DNA from: Dendrobium chrysotoxum
Lineage: Eukaryota; Streptophyta; Magnoliopsida; Asparagales; Orchidaceae
Assembly: GCA_019925795.1 (NCBI GenBank)
Contig: CM034312.1
Span: forward strand, 82,463,528-82,527,527
DNA length: 64,000 bases
Direction of reading: 5' to 3'
Part shown: positions 1 through 10,265 of the stretch, in pieces
How positions within the stretch are numbered: position 1 is the first letter of the stretch
Layout of the letters: each line of letters begins with the position of its first letter
Made by a program: the position numbers and the translations under genes
Notes under the pieces: generated by a model
Told to the model about the DNA's origin: nothing
What the model saw: only the letters and a program-made list of their open reading frames with translations
The model's database searches: none

Positions 1-504
1 TTAAGTTTGTTGTTTTGATAACCTATTTCTTCGTCGTTAGTTTTGTTTGATCAGTTTTGATTTTAGAGCCCATGTGGAGTGAAATTAGCTCAAGGAACTC
101 TTAGCATGATTTTATCTGATCACTTTAGTTAATTCTAATTGAAGTAATATGTTCCTGAAAATTCACGTTCGGTTCTTTTGACTATTAGAAATTGTTCACT
201 ATCTTGAATATGTTATTGACAGTTGAACTTAGTTAAATTTTTTTTTCTTGTTTATGCTTTATGATTAAGTATCTCTATGTTGCCCAAGGCTGTAAGTCTA
301 GAAGGTGAGCAATAAACTCTGATATTTGCTCCCCATGATGATATTAAGTGATATAAGCAGAAGAATTAAAAAGCTAAGCCTCACTACCAGTGACTGCCTG
401 ATGGGACAAAACAAAACGAAATAATAATGAAAAATTGGTTAGAAACCATGACCTCTTAGAAACATAAACAAATCATTATGTAGGTCAAATAAAACATTAT
501 AAAA
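1..504. other. AT-rich non-coding stretch
   Basis: No gene, RNA or recognisable repeat family is visible. It may be intron of the plus-strand gene whose final exons lie at 7806-8410, because no 5' exons of that gene were found in the window, but nothing here proves it. Confidence 0.4.
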
Positions 505-660
505 GATCAAAATGATCCCCAACTATATTAAAGGATCATTTGATCCCTCGACTCTTTAAAGAGGAATCAAAATAGCCCTATCACAGAACTATTTTGATTC
601 CTTCTTAAAGACTTGAGGGATCAAAATGATCCTTTAATATAATTGAGGCCCATTTTTGTT
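505..660. repeat. Imperfect inverted repeat, fold-back
   Basis: Two arms of about 72 bases (about 505-577 and 589-660) are imperfect reverse complements, separated by only about 10 bases. Shared blocks include GGATCAAATGATCCTTTAATAT-like and CTATTTTGATTCCT-like stretches. The transcript would fold into one long hairpin. The look is that of a decayed fold-back MITE; no clear target duplication was found. Confidence 0.6.
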
Positions 661-699
661 CTTCATAAAGAGTCAAGAGACAATTTTTACTCTTTTCCC

Positions 700-702
<3 letters not shown>

Positions 703-731
<29 letters not shown>
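703..731. repeat. (TA)n microsatellite
   Basis: Uninterrupted TA dinucleotide run of about 14 units. Confidence 0.9.
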
Positions 732-734
<3 letters not shown>

Positions 735-1079
735 GGCTCAAATGATTTTTTGATTAAGCCTCGGTAAACTAAAAATTTATTTTATTTGATTTTTGAGCTG
801 TAGAAGTTCAAGTTAATTTGATCTCAATTCAAAAATTGAGTGGATGTTTATAGTAATTTTTGTTTGGGAAATACTTTAGATTATAAATGGGCCTAAAAAG
901 GCCTTGGTGGGTTTCTCATAAATACCATGGCCAACATATGGGTTTTCAAAGCCCATGTGGGACTTTGTAGGGCTTAACGAAACAGACTTCAATGGGCTTA
1001 GGCAGCCTATTTGCCACCCTTACTAGACATTAACATGAAATAGTATGCGAGTTGTACTGAATAGACCATGCTTTAACTA

Positions 1080-1428
1080 AGTCTGCTTTAATTTCGAGCC
1101 TAGAAATTAAGCTAGAGCTAAGCTTGGGCTTAACATTTTATGGGCTGAGCAGATTTGGTATGGCCTAATCGAGCATTCAAGCTCAAGGTGTGATTGATCC
1201 AAGCTAGCATGTGAGCTAGCTCAGGTTTATCTTGATAAATGGCTTTTGAGCCGAGGTTGATGAGCTAGCAAGCCGAGGTTTAGCTAGCCCTGTTAGTCCC
1301 ATTGGCTTGTATGCTGACTCATTTAAAAAATATTAATAAAAATAAACTTAAACAATGCTATGTATAAGTTTATTAAAATTTTTAAATGTAAATTCATTAA
1401 AAATCTTAAAATTGTTGCTCTCTCTTTA
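1080..1428. mobile_element. Left part of an AGCTC-rich DNA element, split by a LINE
   Basis: The segment has many AGCTC/GAGCT words followed by an AT-rich core. Its continuation lies on the other side of the LINE at 6938-7133, which ends in CTCGTTTACACCC. The pattern matches the related copies at about 56870-57665 and 58559-58950. Such elements with GGGTGTAAAC-type ends are usually non-autonomous hAT-like elements; that family assignment is inference. Confidence 0.5.
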
Positions 1429-1442
1429 TCTTAGTAATTTCT
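1429..1442. repeat. Target-site duplication of the LINE, left copy
   Basis: TCTTAGTAATTTCT is repeated exactly at 6924-6937. It directly abuts the T-run that is the LINE poly(A) tail on the minus strand. Confidence 0.95.
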
Positions 1443-1942
1443 TTTTTTTTTTTGGGAAAAATTGGGGCATGAGCCCATGTATTAAAACCAAAAACAGTTA
1501 CATGTAAAAATCAAAAACCTATAAGAGAAAAGAAAGAACCTCAGACAAAAGGGTCGAGAAAAAATAAAAGGGGACTCAGGAACATAGAGAGCACCCAAAA
1601 ATTACATCAGCAATCAGAAAGCCGGCTAGCCAAAATTGTCCATGAAGAAGCTCAGTCCCCGGTTGCCACAAGGCCAGCCAAAGTAACTCGAAATAACAGA
1701 CACCAGGGCCGTCCAGGGGAAACCCACAACAAGCTAGTCCGGTGCCTCCATCTCATCATCGTCCCCCAAAACCTCAAAAAAAACCTTTCCCAGCAAGACG
1801 GCAATAAGCGGGAAGAATCAAAATTGTAGTAGCATGTTCGTAATCTTTTTGGAACAGACAGTGATGCAGAATAACCTTCTCCAAGGAAGCCAATAAAGAG
1901 CAATTACGATCAAAACACATAGCCCAAAAACAGTAACAGGGC

Positions 1943-4900
1943 TTACAGAATCTTAGGAAAAAGTGTAACAAGCTTATTATAATCTTTCCAATTTCTAACT
2001 TTGGAGCTAACAGCCAACTTGATAGATTGAATAACCGAATTAGGATTGACCCAAACATTGGAGAAACGACGATTGTTTCGTTCCCTCCATAAATGATAGA
2101 TAATGCAGCCAACCAGAAGGAAACAAAAGTTTTTCTCCAACGTGCTGTAATTGTTACCATAATCCAGGAAATCAAAAAAGCTGCAGCAAATTCGGCCTGA
2201 AGAAGAAAGAGCAAAAGTTTGGAAACAAATCCCTCAAAACCCAAAAAGAGAAATCGCACTAAAAAAAAAGATGATGATGTGATTCCAAAGACTGATTGCA
2301 GAAAGAACAGCTAGGGGCAGCCTGAATACCCCTCCTAATTAAGACATCAGCACACTTAAGTTTTTCAAGTACAGCCATCCACGCATAACATGCAAAACAA
2401 AGAGCACTCTTTTTATGCCAAATGTACTTAGCCCACTGCACTATCTCAAAGCCAGAGTGAAAAAGAGCAGTAAACTGCTTGAAGGTAGGATTCTTAGAGC
2501 CATCCAAAGCCAAGGCTGGTTGCTCAACAATATTGACATTACAAATAGCCTCCTTTAACCTCTCGGGAATGTCAGCAGAAAGAGACCATTGGCCATTGCA
2601 AATGAATTCTTCAACAGATTTATGATTCAAAACAGAGCAAGAGTGAATTTCAGATAAGGAGTGCCCATTACACCAAGGGTCCCAGAGCATAGAGAATTTG
2701 CACGAATTGGCCACAGAGAAATGTATAGAGGTTCTAATCTTATTAGCAGTGTAGCAAATGAATTTCCAAGCTTTGGAAGCCTTAGAAGGAGGGGTCTTCC
2801 AAGGAGACTGATACTTAGCCCTAAACCAGCAGCTAAAAGGGGAGCACAAGTGGAAAAACCTCCATATACAAGAGCAGTAAACAGCAAAATAAAGGCCGTC
2901 AAAGGAAGGGATGCCCATACCCCCATTGCATTTAGGTTTAACAGTGTTATTCCAGGAAATAAGATGTAATTTCTTGTCAGTAATGTTCCCATGATAAAGA
3001 AATTTGGAGTAGATTTTGGAGATTGCAATAAGACAAGCTTTGGGTATTATAGCTCCTCTGATCCAGTATGCGATGGTATTTGCAATAGTGAACTTAAGAT
3101 ATTATACCCGTCCTGCAAAAGAAAGAAATTTGACTTTCCATCCCTCAAGTAGAGCAATAACTTTGCTCAGTAGGGGAAGGAAGTGAGTGAAATTAAGCCT
3201 TTTAGGGGAAATGGGAATGCCAAGGTAAGAGAAGGTGGAAACAATATTATGAATGTCAAGCAAAGCACCAATAGGAGATGCATCCATGCAATTGTGGGAA
3301 AAGATAATGGCACTCTTAGCAGGGTTAATGTGGAGGCTGGATAAGTCGGCAAAATTGCAGAGAGTGGTTTTGAGAGTGTTTGCATTGGAAGTGGAAGCAT
3401 GCCCAAACACCAAGAGATCGTCTGCATACATCAAATGGTTGATGTCCACCCCATTAGCAGAAATCCCTAAAAAGTTTGAAGAAAGAAGGCTGCAGGATAA
3501 GCCATCCATGGCAATACAGAATAAGAGGGGTGAGAGGGGGCAACCTTGCCTAAGGCCAGAGGTTGAGTTAAAAAACCCCTCAAGAGAGCCATTTAAGCAA
3601 ATCAAAAAATAGACATCAGTAATACATCCTTTGATCCATTTAATGTACAGGTCCGGAAAACCTTTCACACGAAGCCTATCCAAAAGAAAATCTCTAGAGA
3701 GAGAATCAAAAGCTTTCTTGATGTCCAGCTTTGCACAAAACAAGTTGCTACCCGAATTAAAACTTTTAAGTATATCCGTAGCCAGTAGTATGTTATCAGT
3801 AGAGCATCGAGAGGTAATAAAACCTGCTTGGGAGTAGTTGATGATATGAGGGAGCACAGGTTTAAGTCTGTTTGCCAACACTTTCACAATAATCTTGTAA
3901 AGCACATTGCATAGCGAGATAGGTCTATAGTCTGATATGTGAGTGGCATGAGAATTTTTGGGAATCAAGGAGATGCCGTGGCCTTAGCTCCCAAGGGAAG
4001 ATAACTAGTGACAAAGAAACTTTCAACAGCCTGAAAAACCTGCATACCAATGAGATGCCAGGATTTCTTGTAAAATTCAAAGGAAAAACCATCAGGGCCC
4101 GGGGCAGAGGATGATTTCCCAGCAAACACTATAGCTTTGATATCATCAAAGGTAACTAGAGCAAGCAGAGAGCAGTGAAAGGAATGAGGGACTGTATTCC
4201 CAACAGGAAGGAAATCAGCATTCCTAATAGCAGGAGGGGGGGAATTAAAAATTTCTTGAAAGTGTGAAATGACAGCTTTAGCAACATTAGGAAGAGAGGA
4301 GTGAAGTCCAGTATGAGTCGTGATCTCCCTAATGAAATTCCGATTTTTCCTCACTTTGATTTTAGCAAAGAGGAAACCCAGATCATCCTCTCCTTGAGTA
4401 AGCCATGCGGCTTTGGCTCTTTGAGCAATCCAAGAGGACGAGGCAGCCTGGTAGGATACTAGATTGTTGTTCACTTTCTTTAAGTCTATGTTGAGGTTTT
4501 GGTTGAGAGGGTCTTGTTGGATCTGAGAAAGGAGCCTATCCTGAACACTTTTCAGCTCAAGGATAGCATGAGAAATAAAATTCGAGGAGGCCCATCTCAT
4601 GCCCTTAAGAGTTCTTTTAAGGTACTTTAACCTGATGCAAAAGGCAGCTAAAGGACTAGCATAAGTAGGCGAATTGAAAGCGTTAAATACCACCTCCCAG
4701 AAACCAGACATGTAAATCCAGTAATTCTTAAACAAGAACCTAGCGGGAGCCTTGTTAGATGTAGAGGTCATAAAGATAATAGGCGAATGATCTGATCCAG
4801 ACGGGGGAGCCACTTTATAATAAGCATGTTGATAACAGTCCAGGAGAGCAGAGTTGACCAACACCCGGTTCAGCTTAATGTGAATAGGAAGGTCAGTTCT

Positions 4901-5482
4901 TTGGTTAAACCACGTGTAGAAAAGTCCCACAGAAACCAGATCCTGAACACCACAATCAAAGATGACTTGATTAAGCTCATTAAGGCGGCTAGATTGCAGC
5001 GTATTGCCACCAGATTTTTCATCCACAAATCTGCAACAGTTGAAGTCCCCTAAGATAAGCCAAGGGACATCCGTGGGAGGGACCAGCACTATCAATTGTT
5101 CCCAAAGAACTCTCCTTTCGTCTATGCTATTAGCTGCATAAATGACAGACATCAACAACGGTGGGGAGGATCCAGCCGAGAGGGTGCCATGAATAAGTTG
5201 GGAAGAAGAGAAGGTGGTTTGGTAGGATATAATGGAAGAGTCCCATTTAATCCAAATTCTACCAGGGGTAGAATGACTAAAATTATCACAGCTTCCTTTA
5301 TTCTCAAAAAGAGAATGAGAATTCAGAAACCAAGGATCAGAGAGCGTTTGACTGTGTATTTTGGCTTCAAGAATACACAATAACTTAAGGTTACAGGACT
5401 TGACCAGATCACGGCACATTTGGACCTTATCGGGGCCATTAAATCCCCTCACATTCCAACAAGCAAAAGGGGGAAAAGACAT
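1943..5482 (-). pseudogene. LINE ORF2: endonuclease, reverse transcriptase, zf-RVT (broken)
   Basis: ORF2 would nick target DNA and copy the LINE RNA in the nucleus (target-primed reverse transcription, as known for L1). The first segment (3965-5482) starts at the ATG at 5480-5482 and shows an endonuclease/exonuclease/phosphatase domain with FACWNVRGFNG near the start, LGDFN near residue 143 and SGSDHSP near 232, then the RT entry motif APGPDGF. A one-base frameshift near 3975 leads into 3102-3968, with DYRPISLCNVLYKI, LDIKKAFDS, GLRQGCPLSP and the catalytic MYADD. A single in-frame TAA at 3102-3104 follows LSFAGRV; a CAA glutamine codon there would restore the frame. Reading continues through 2259-2918, with a zf-RVT pattern C-x2-C-x7-H, then a frameshift in the nine-T run at 2261-2269 leads to the last segment, which ends at 1943. 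All lesions are single-base. Confidence 0.93.
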
Positions 5483-5741
5483 TAATATCTTGAAGCTTTT
5501 GCCTTTTTGGCATTTTTGGGCTTAGCATTTCTAGACTTGGGGAGAGGTGATGAGTGGTTGGATTGTTGCATAGCAGTCAAGGGCGAACCTTCCATAGGAT
5601 TACATGACTCTTCTGAAGAAGGGGAGGAGCAAGAGGTTTCCCCAGATGGATTGGTAGGGGGAGTATGAGAGGTAGCATTAGCTGCAGTAGGGGGAGCTAC
5701 AGAATGCAATAAGGAAGGCATAATGTAAGGGGGTGGATTGT

Positions 5742-5775
<34 letters not shown>

Positions 5776-6875
5776 CAACACCCGTGGTAACAATAGTATC
5801 CGAAGGGGAGGGGTCCTCCGAAGGGGAATTTAGGTTAGGGATTATAATTTCTTTGTTTGGCAAGCTAGGGGCGATCAGGGAATCGGCAAGAGCCAGTTGG
5901 GAAGAGCAGGAGGAGGGGGGGGGGCATAGAGCGAGAAGGCAATTGAGGCTCTGGGTGAGGAAGAGGAGGTTTAGAGTGGGAGGTAGGAAGCCTCGAAGAA
6001 GGTTTCCTGGTAGTACTCCTTCCCCTGGGTTTAGAAGACGAAGGAGGGAGAATAGGTTTGGGACTTGGGTTGGAAGGGCAAAGGGTGAAGGGGTGAATTA
6101 AAGACCCACAGCCCTCACAGGGATTAGGCTTCCAATCATAAACCACCTTTAAGGAAATGTCTTCTTCCTCGATCTGAATAGGGATAACATCCGGGAGCTT
6201 GGAATCTTTCGAGATTTGGACACATACTCGAGCAAAGGTAAGACGAGTTCTTTTAGCGGTAAGCGAGTCAACCGAAAGGGGAATACCTATATAACTTGCG
6301 ATTCTTGAGATTCCAGTCGGTGTCCAGAGGGCAAGAGGGAGGTCCACAATTTTCACCCAGATAGGAATGGAAGCGGATTCATCCCGCACAGGCTTAAATT
6401 TGGGAGACCACCTTTGAAGAACGAAGGGCTTCCCCAAAAGGAACCACGGTCCGCCAGACCAAATCATTTCCATGTCTTCCGGAGAAGTAAACTTCAGAAG
6501 AAAAAATTCGTCCGCTAGGGAAAGCAGGGAGAGGGAGCCTTTCAGAGTCCATAGTTTCTTCATGGCAGAAAGTAAACGTTCGTAATAAGGTCGTTGACCT
6601 ATGGAGTACCCAACCAGTGCAAGCGACCAAAGCGCAGTGCCCTCGGATAAGTCATCACCAGAGAAAGAGAGCTTTTGGCTAGGAGAGTAGAAGGACACAT
6701 GGAAGTCCTGGGAAATAGGAGGTGGAGTTGCAAGATTAGCTGCATAGGAAATGGGTTTGAGGGAGGGAGGGGGGCCAAGAAGTGAGGAGGAGGTGTAAAG
6801 CGGAGGGAAGTCCGAAGACTGGAGCTCCATCAGCAGAGGGAGGAGCCCCCCTGATGGGCGGCGGGAAGTGAACAC
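5482..6875 (-). pseudogene. LINE ORF1: gag-like, DUF4283 plus zinc knuckle (frameshifted)
   Basis: ORF1 of plant L1 elements is an RNA-binding protein that coats the element RNA. The ATG is at 6873-6875. Residues about 70-230 look like a DUF4283 domain (GTALWSLALVGYSIGQRPYY, WSGGPWFLLGKPFVLQRW, PIWVKIVDLPLALW), followed by a knuckle CEGCGSLIHPFTLC (C-x2-C-x4-H-x4-C). A proline/serine-rich tail follows. The open frame stops at 5865, shortly after a ten-G run (5915-5924) where a frameshift is likely. The tail resumes in other frames across a 32-G run (5742-5773) that encodes polyproline on this strand. The final segment ends in a TAA that overlaps the ORF2 start as TAATG. Confidence 0.88.
5742..5773. 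repeat. G32 homopolymer (C32 on the LINE coding strand)
   Basis: An unbroken run of 32 G on the plus strand lies in the proline-rich tail of LINE ORF1. Reading frame across it depends on exact length, which is unreliable both in vivo and in sequencing. Confidence 0.95.
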
Positions 6876-6923
6876 ACCAGCAGAGAGGAGGGCAAACCCT
6901 AGCGAGTTTTTTGGAAAGTGTCC

Positions 6924-6937
6924 TCTTAGTAATTTCT
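6924..6937. repeat. Target-site duplication of the LINE, right copy
   Basis: Exact copy of 1429-1442 (TCTTAGTAATTTCT), adjoining the 5' end of the LINE. Confidence 0.95.
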
Positions 6938-7133
6938 CATTATGTCTCTTTTTGCTTTATATTCTTTATATCTTTTTGCGTTTGCAATTGCCCAAAGTAA
7001 AACCTTTTCTTTTTTATGATAAATAAACCATTGGAACTTGAAAATTGAGCTTAAGCTTGAACTTTTTTAATTAGTAAAACTCAAGCTTAAATTGAGGGTG
7101 GCTTGAGTTTGACTTAACTCGTTTACACCCTTA
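6938..7133. mobile_element. Right part of the AGCTC-rich element split by the LINE
   Basis: AT-rich sequence followed by TTGAGCTTAAGCTTGAAC and CTCAAGCTTAAATTGAG blocks, ending in CTCGTTTACACCC, a typical terminal sequence of this repeat class. It continues the segment at about 1080-1428. Confidence 0.5.
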
Positions 7134-7805
7134 GCCAAACTTGACCTGATTTATAGGCTTATTTGGCTTATTTTGTGGTAGATGATGTGTCTGATAGTCT
7201 TATGAGCACATCTGTGGTGATAAATCTCAAGAAAGCTCATGTATGATGAACAAACTTGCCAAATATCGTTGACAATGCTCTATCACTGTTGCATGGTTTG
7301 AGATGAATGAGTTATTAAACTCTGGAATATCAGAGGTGCAATCGCGTTGAGAAGTGCAATTCTTTTGAAGTGAATTTCGTAGTACCGAGTACATGCTAGG
7401 GCCCCTCTTATCATCACTAGCAGCTTCACTATTGTCACCCATTTTGCGATGATTGTGACTTCTAGTATCCCAGTAAACTGTACGCCTGAAGCTTGGCTCA
7501 CAAGTTCTAGCTAACTCTGATTTGCGAGCATGAACTAAATACTATTAGCCATGGTAATACTAGGACAACCACAGGACATTCCCTTTATTTGCTTATTAGT
7601 TGCATCCCTTGATAGAAGTAAACATACAAAGGTTGATGCTTAGAAGAATTTACTTGGCCATATTATTTTATATGGACAACTTTTTTGCTTATTTTTACAG
7701 TAACTGATGGTTTTATTTGTGAAGAAATGTATGGGAATGTAGATTTCAGTATTGGATTCCAACTCTTGTTTGCATTCTCAGACATGATTTACACATTTAT
7801 TTCAG
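7134..7805. other. Probable intron and unassigned sequence
   Basis: This precedes a clear splice acceptor (TTTATTTCAG, ending at 7805). Short minus-strand open frames in 7227-7501 have no recognisable motif. The stretch is most simply read as intron of the gene at 7806-8410. Confidence 0.4.
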
Positions 7806-8410
7806 GTATTCAGCGAGTCTGAAATTGTAGAATACACTCTAAACGCGAATTCTACCGCACCAGGAAATGTTGAGGTCAGAGTTCAGTATTACATTCTTTT
7901 GAGCAGAACTCTACTTTGGCCATTGCTTTGTATCAGTTCAATGCTTCCAGAAAGTCCCAAAATGATCACAGTATTGCATCTTCATTCAGGTTTTAATTGA
8001 TAACAAGCAACACTACAAGATATTTGGAAGGGATGTGGATTTAGTATCTCTTATCAAGTTGAAGATGGAGAAAGGAAAAATCGTCTGCCACGAAGATTGG
8101 TGAGTCATTCCAAACTATTTACTAAACGAGCACTCGACTATTAATTTGTTAATTTAAAAGGTTTTTTCTTACCAACTTCCACACAAATAATTGTTATTGC
8201 AAGCAGTAGTGAGCGGAAATATTTTACTTAGCTTTTTTTAAAAACTTTTTTACTGATCCTTTGTTGAATTGCAGGTGGGATAAGAAGCCACTGAAGAACA
8301 GGGAGACAGTGAAGCTGCCATTGGTTGGCCGTCTTGCTGAAATCACCAGGAGGGGCTCGATGCTTATAACACACGCCTTAATGGGATGTGGTAAGGATCC
8401 AAATAACTGA
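7806..8410 (+). CDS. Last three exons of a conserved plant protein, possibly NTF2-like
   Basis: Three exons join in frame with GT-AG introns: 7806-7874, 7990-8099 and 8275-8410 (TGA at 8408-8410). They encode the C-terminal part, about 104 residues, beginning VFSESEIVEYTLNA. Notable stretches are VLIDNKQHYKIFGRDVDLVS, KMEKGKIVCHEDWWDKKPLK and VGRLAEITRRGSML. The tryptophan pair is completed exactly across the second intron (TG|G then TGG), which strongly supports the exon model. The arrangement of beta-strand-like segments and the EDWWDKKP region recall small NTF2-like plant proteins, but I could not confirm this. Function is unknown. The 5' exons are missing: they lie upstream of the window, or beyond the LINE and the element it landed in, which would then sit in an intron. 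Confidence 0.7.
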
Positions 8411-8878
8411 ATATTGAATGATTTGTTGTCTATGGTGATCTTCATTGGTGTGATTTATATTAGTTTATGTATGAACTGTTATATACTTTGCAAGTGAGAT
8501 ACATATGGAATCTGGCTTCTGTAAACATTCTCTAGATAATCATTATGTGATGCTAATTTATGTAATTGGTGATGCTTAAATGCACTTTTGCGTGTGCTTA
8601 GAGAGAGGGAGATGGACTTCACTCTTAGCGGTCATATATTGGATATCATTGTCGCAAGTGATATTTATGCACAAATATTGAAGGAGATGATTGTGACATA
8701 AGTGAGATTATAATATAAGTTTACTAGAGGGACATCAAAAATATAGTCGCTAGATTGATCAGAATGATTTTGAAAAATATTTTTGCTCAAATATGAGGAC
8801 ATTAAAAAATAACAAAATATTCATTTTGTAGAGTAGTCATTTGCTTGAAGTTACTCGCCAAATAGAGATATGTCAAAG
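8411..8878. other. 3' flank of the preceding gene, nothing recognised
   Basis: AT-rich non-coding sequence, presumably including the 3' UTR just after the stop. No repeat family recognised. Confidence 0.4.
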
Positions 8879-8880
8879 TA

Positions 8881-8937
8881 TTCATGACTCGAACCTAAGA
8901 CCTCTTAGTTGATAGTCAAAGCATCTACCGAACATAC
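8881..8937 (-). mobile_element. tRNA-derived SINE fragment
   Basis: Reading the minus strand gives TTTGACTATCAACTAAGAGG followed by a B-box-like GGTTCGAGTC, closely matching the SINE copies at 9800-9910 and 51377-51617. The 3' part and poly(A) are not recognisable here. Confidence 0.6.
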
Positions 8938-9424
8938 CAAAAAGAGTTTCGTAAAGTAATGTAGGTACATTGCTTTGAAAGAGTGACTAGGTGGTCTTAT
9001 TTGTCAGCTCCAAGGTGCTTGAAGGGCCGTTTCCTCAACTTCATCTGCAACCATCAACCCTGCTTGAAGGAGGCCAACTTTAGCTAGTTTAGTTTGAGCC
9101 AATACAACTTGAGTTGATATTGTCAATGAATTTAGCTCAATAACAATATTTTATGATGTTAAGTTCTATCTTATTGGATCTTCGATAAATTTATAGAGTA
9201 AAAAATATCATTGTTTTTGCTACTTTAGTTTGAAATTTGTGCTTTATGCTAGAAAATATGCTTAATTAAATAGGATTTTTTTGCTATGCTAACTTTTACC
9301 ATGATTAAACACAATAGGATAAATAGTAATTTGTGAAGCCAATAAGTCACAAAAAATTGTTATGAAAAAGATGTCGCAAACATGTATCACAAAACCTCGA
9401 TGCTCTATGATTTTCGTGTCTGAC

Positions 9425-9522
9425 TTAAGATTTGTTTAGGACAATTTCTTATTGTTCTTTAAAGCATCTTTTTAGTACAAAAATTTCTTAAAAGCAGAAA
9501 AGTTGTGCCAAATGAAGCCTTA
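9425..9522. mobile_element. MITE copy, AAGGCTTCRTTTGGGAC family
   Basis: The ends are inverted (TTAAGATTTGTTTAGGAC and GCCAAATGAAGCCTTA) around CTTTAAAGC and TTAGTACAAAAAT. The same family recurs at 15196, 24225, 34000, 50541 and in triplicate at 52033-52624. It has a hAT-like or PIF-like MITE look; the superfamily is not certain. Confidence 0.6.
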
Positions 9523-9785
9523 GATTGCAAACCGGTTGCAACCAAGTTAGTTACAAAAAGGCTACAATTGCTTCCATGATTTATACACATGCAAATATAA
9601 AAGAAAATTACAAATGTAATAGAATTCTAGAGCAACTTTACAAGATTGCAATACCCAAAAAATCTACTAAGAAATATTAAACTAATACTAGAAATTTTAT
9701 ATACATTAACTATTCTATCTATTTCATTAAAATAAAATAAAAAATAAGTTAGTCATCATCAATATCATCATTATCTTTGTGTTCA
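9523..9785. other. Unassigned AT-rich sequence
   Basis: No recognised element. A short GAT/GAC-rich minus-strand segment at 9765-9799 could be the acidic end of an old coding sequence, but there is no supporting frame. Confidence 0.3.
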
Positions 9786-9799
9786 TCATCCTCAATGTC
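9786..9799. repeat. Target-site duplication of the SINE, left copy
   Basis: TCATCCTCAATGTC, repeated exactly at 9911-9924. Confidence 0.93.
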
Positions 9800-9910
9800 T
9801 GTTGGTTGGGAGCTTATGCTATTAATTAAGAGGTCTTGAGTTCGAGTCTTATGTATGCGATGTGTGTATGAATCTGCCTTAATTGACTTAAATATCCCAA
9901 AAAAAAAAAA
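9800..9910 (+). mobile_element. tRNA-derived SINE (111 bp)
   Basis: The element is bounded by a perfect 14-bp target duplication and ends in an A-run (9899-9910). Its 5' half has a tRNA-like promoter B box (GAGTTCGAGTC) preceded by CTATTAATTAAGAGGTC, as in the other copies. It is shorter than typical plant SINEs and no convincing A box was seen, so the tRNA origin is inferred from the B box, the A-tail and the duplication. Confidence 0.85.
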
Positions 9911-9924
9911 TCATCCTCAATGTC
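9911..9924. repeat. Target-site duplication of the SINE, right copy
   Basis: Exact copy of 9786-9799. Confidence 0.93.
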
Positions 9925-10004
9925 ATCATAAGTACAACTAAGACAACCTTGCTACTATATCTCCCTAAGCATCATCTATCAGTCTACTAAGATATCTATC
10001 CTGA

Positions 10005-10013
10005 AGATTTTTT
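10005..10013. repeat. 9-bp target duplication of Mutator-like element, left
   Basis: AGATTTTTT, repeated at 12496-12504. Confidence 0.75.
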
Positions 10014-10104
10014 GGGGGAATTTTTAAAAGGATCACCTTTTAAAATTGTATTAGGAATAGGATCATAATGAAATTTTTTTTTTAAAAGGATCATACCAGT
10101 GAAT

Positions 10105-10265
10105 AGGGATGGCGTTTTTGAAGAAAAAGCAAAATAGGATTGCATTTTCCATGTAAAACGCAATGAAGCATTGCATTTTCTATGTAAAACGCAAAGTAGG
10201 ATTGCAATTTCCTAGCAAACGCAAACGAGCACCACGTTTTCCCCTAAAGAGCTGTGCGTTTTCTT
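10105..10265. repeat. Subterminal tandem motifs, left arm of Mutator-like element
   Basis: Units of about 30-35 bases repeat the words GCATTTTCYATGTAAAACGC and GGATTGC. A related set in opposite orientation is at 12280-12410. Subterminal repeats of this kind often bind transposase; that role is inference. Confidence 0.65.

Larger units (their letters stand above)
1443..6923 (-). mobile_element. L1-type LINE, nearly full length (5.48 kb)
   Basis: The element reads on the minus strand: a very short leader (6876-6923), ORF1 (about 5482-6875), ORF2 (about 1943-5482), a 3' UTR of about 490 bases and a poly(A) tail seen as the T-run at 1443-1453. A perfect 14-bp target duplication brackets it, so both ends are defined. 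ORF1 has a DUF4283-type domain and CCHC-like knuckle. ORF2 has endonuclease, reverse transcriptase and zf-RVT parts. The order is that of plant L1 LINEs. It carries two frameshifts and one stop in ORF2 and at least one frameshift in ORF1, so this copy is not autonomous as sequenced, although the lesions are few and the insertion looks fairly recent. Confidence 0.95.

Noticed and set aside
7227..7501. Two overlapping minus-strand frames of about 70 codons
   Set aside because: They look protein-like in composition but show no motif, and they lie in what is more simply an intron of the plus-strand gene. Kept only as a region to check.
8881..9910. GGTTCGAGTC-type B boxes suggesting tRNA genes
   Set aside because: No cloverleaf can be drawn around them; the A-tail and target duplication show that they are SINEs.
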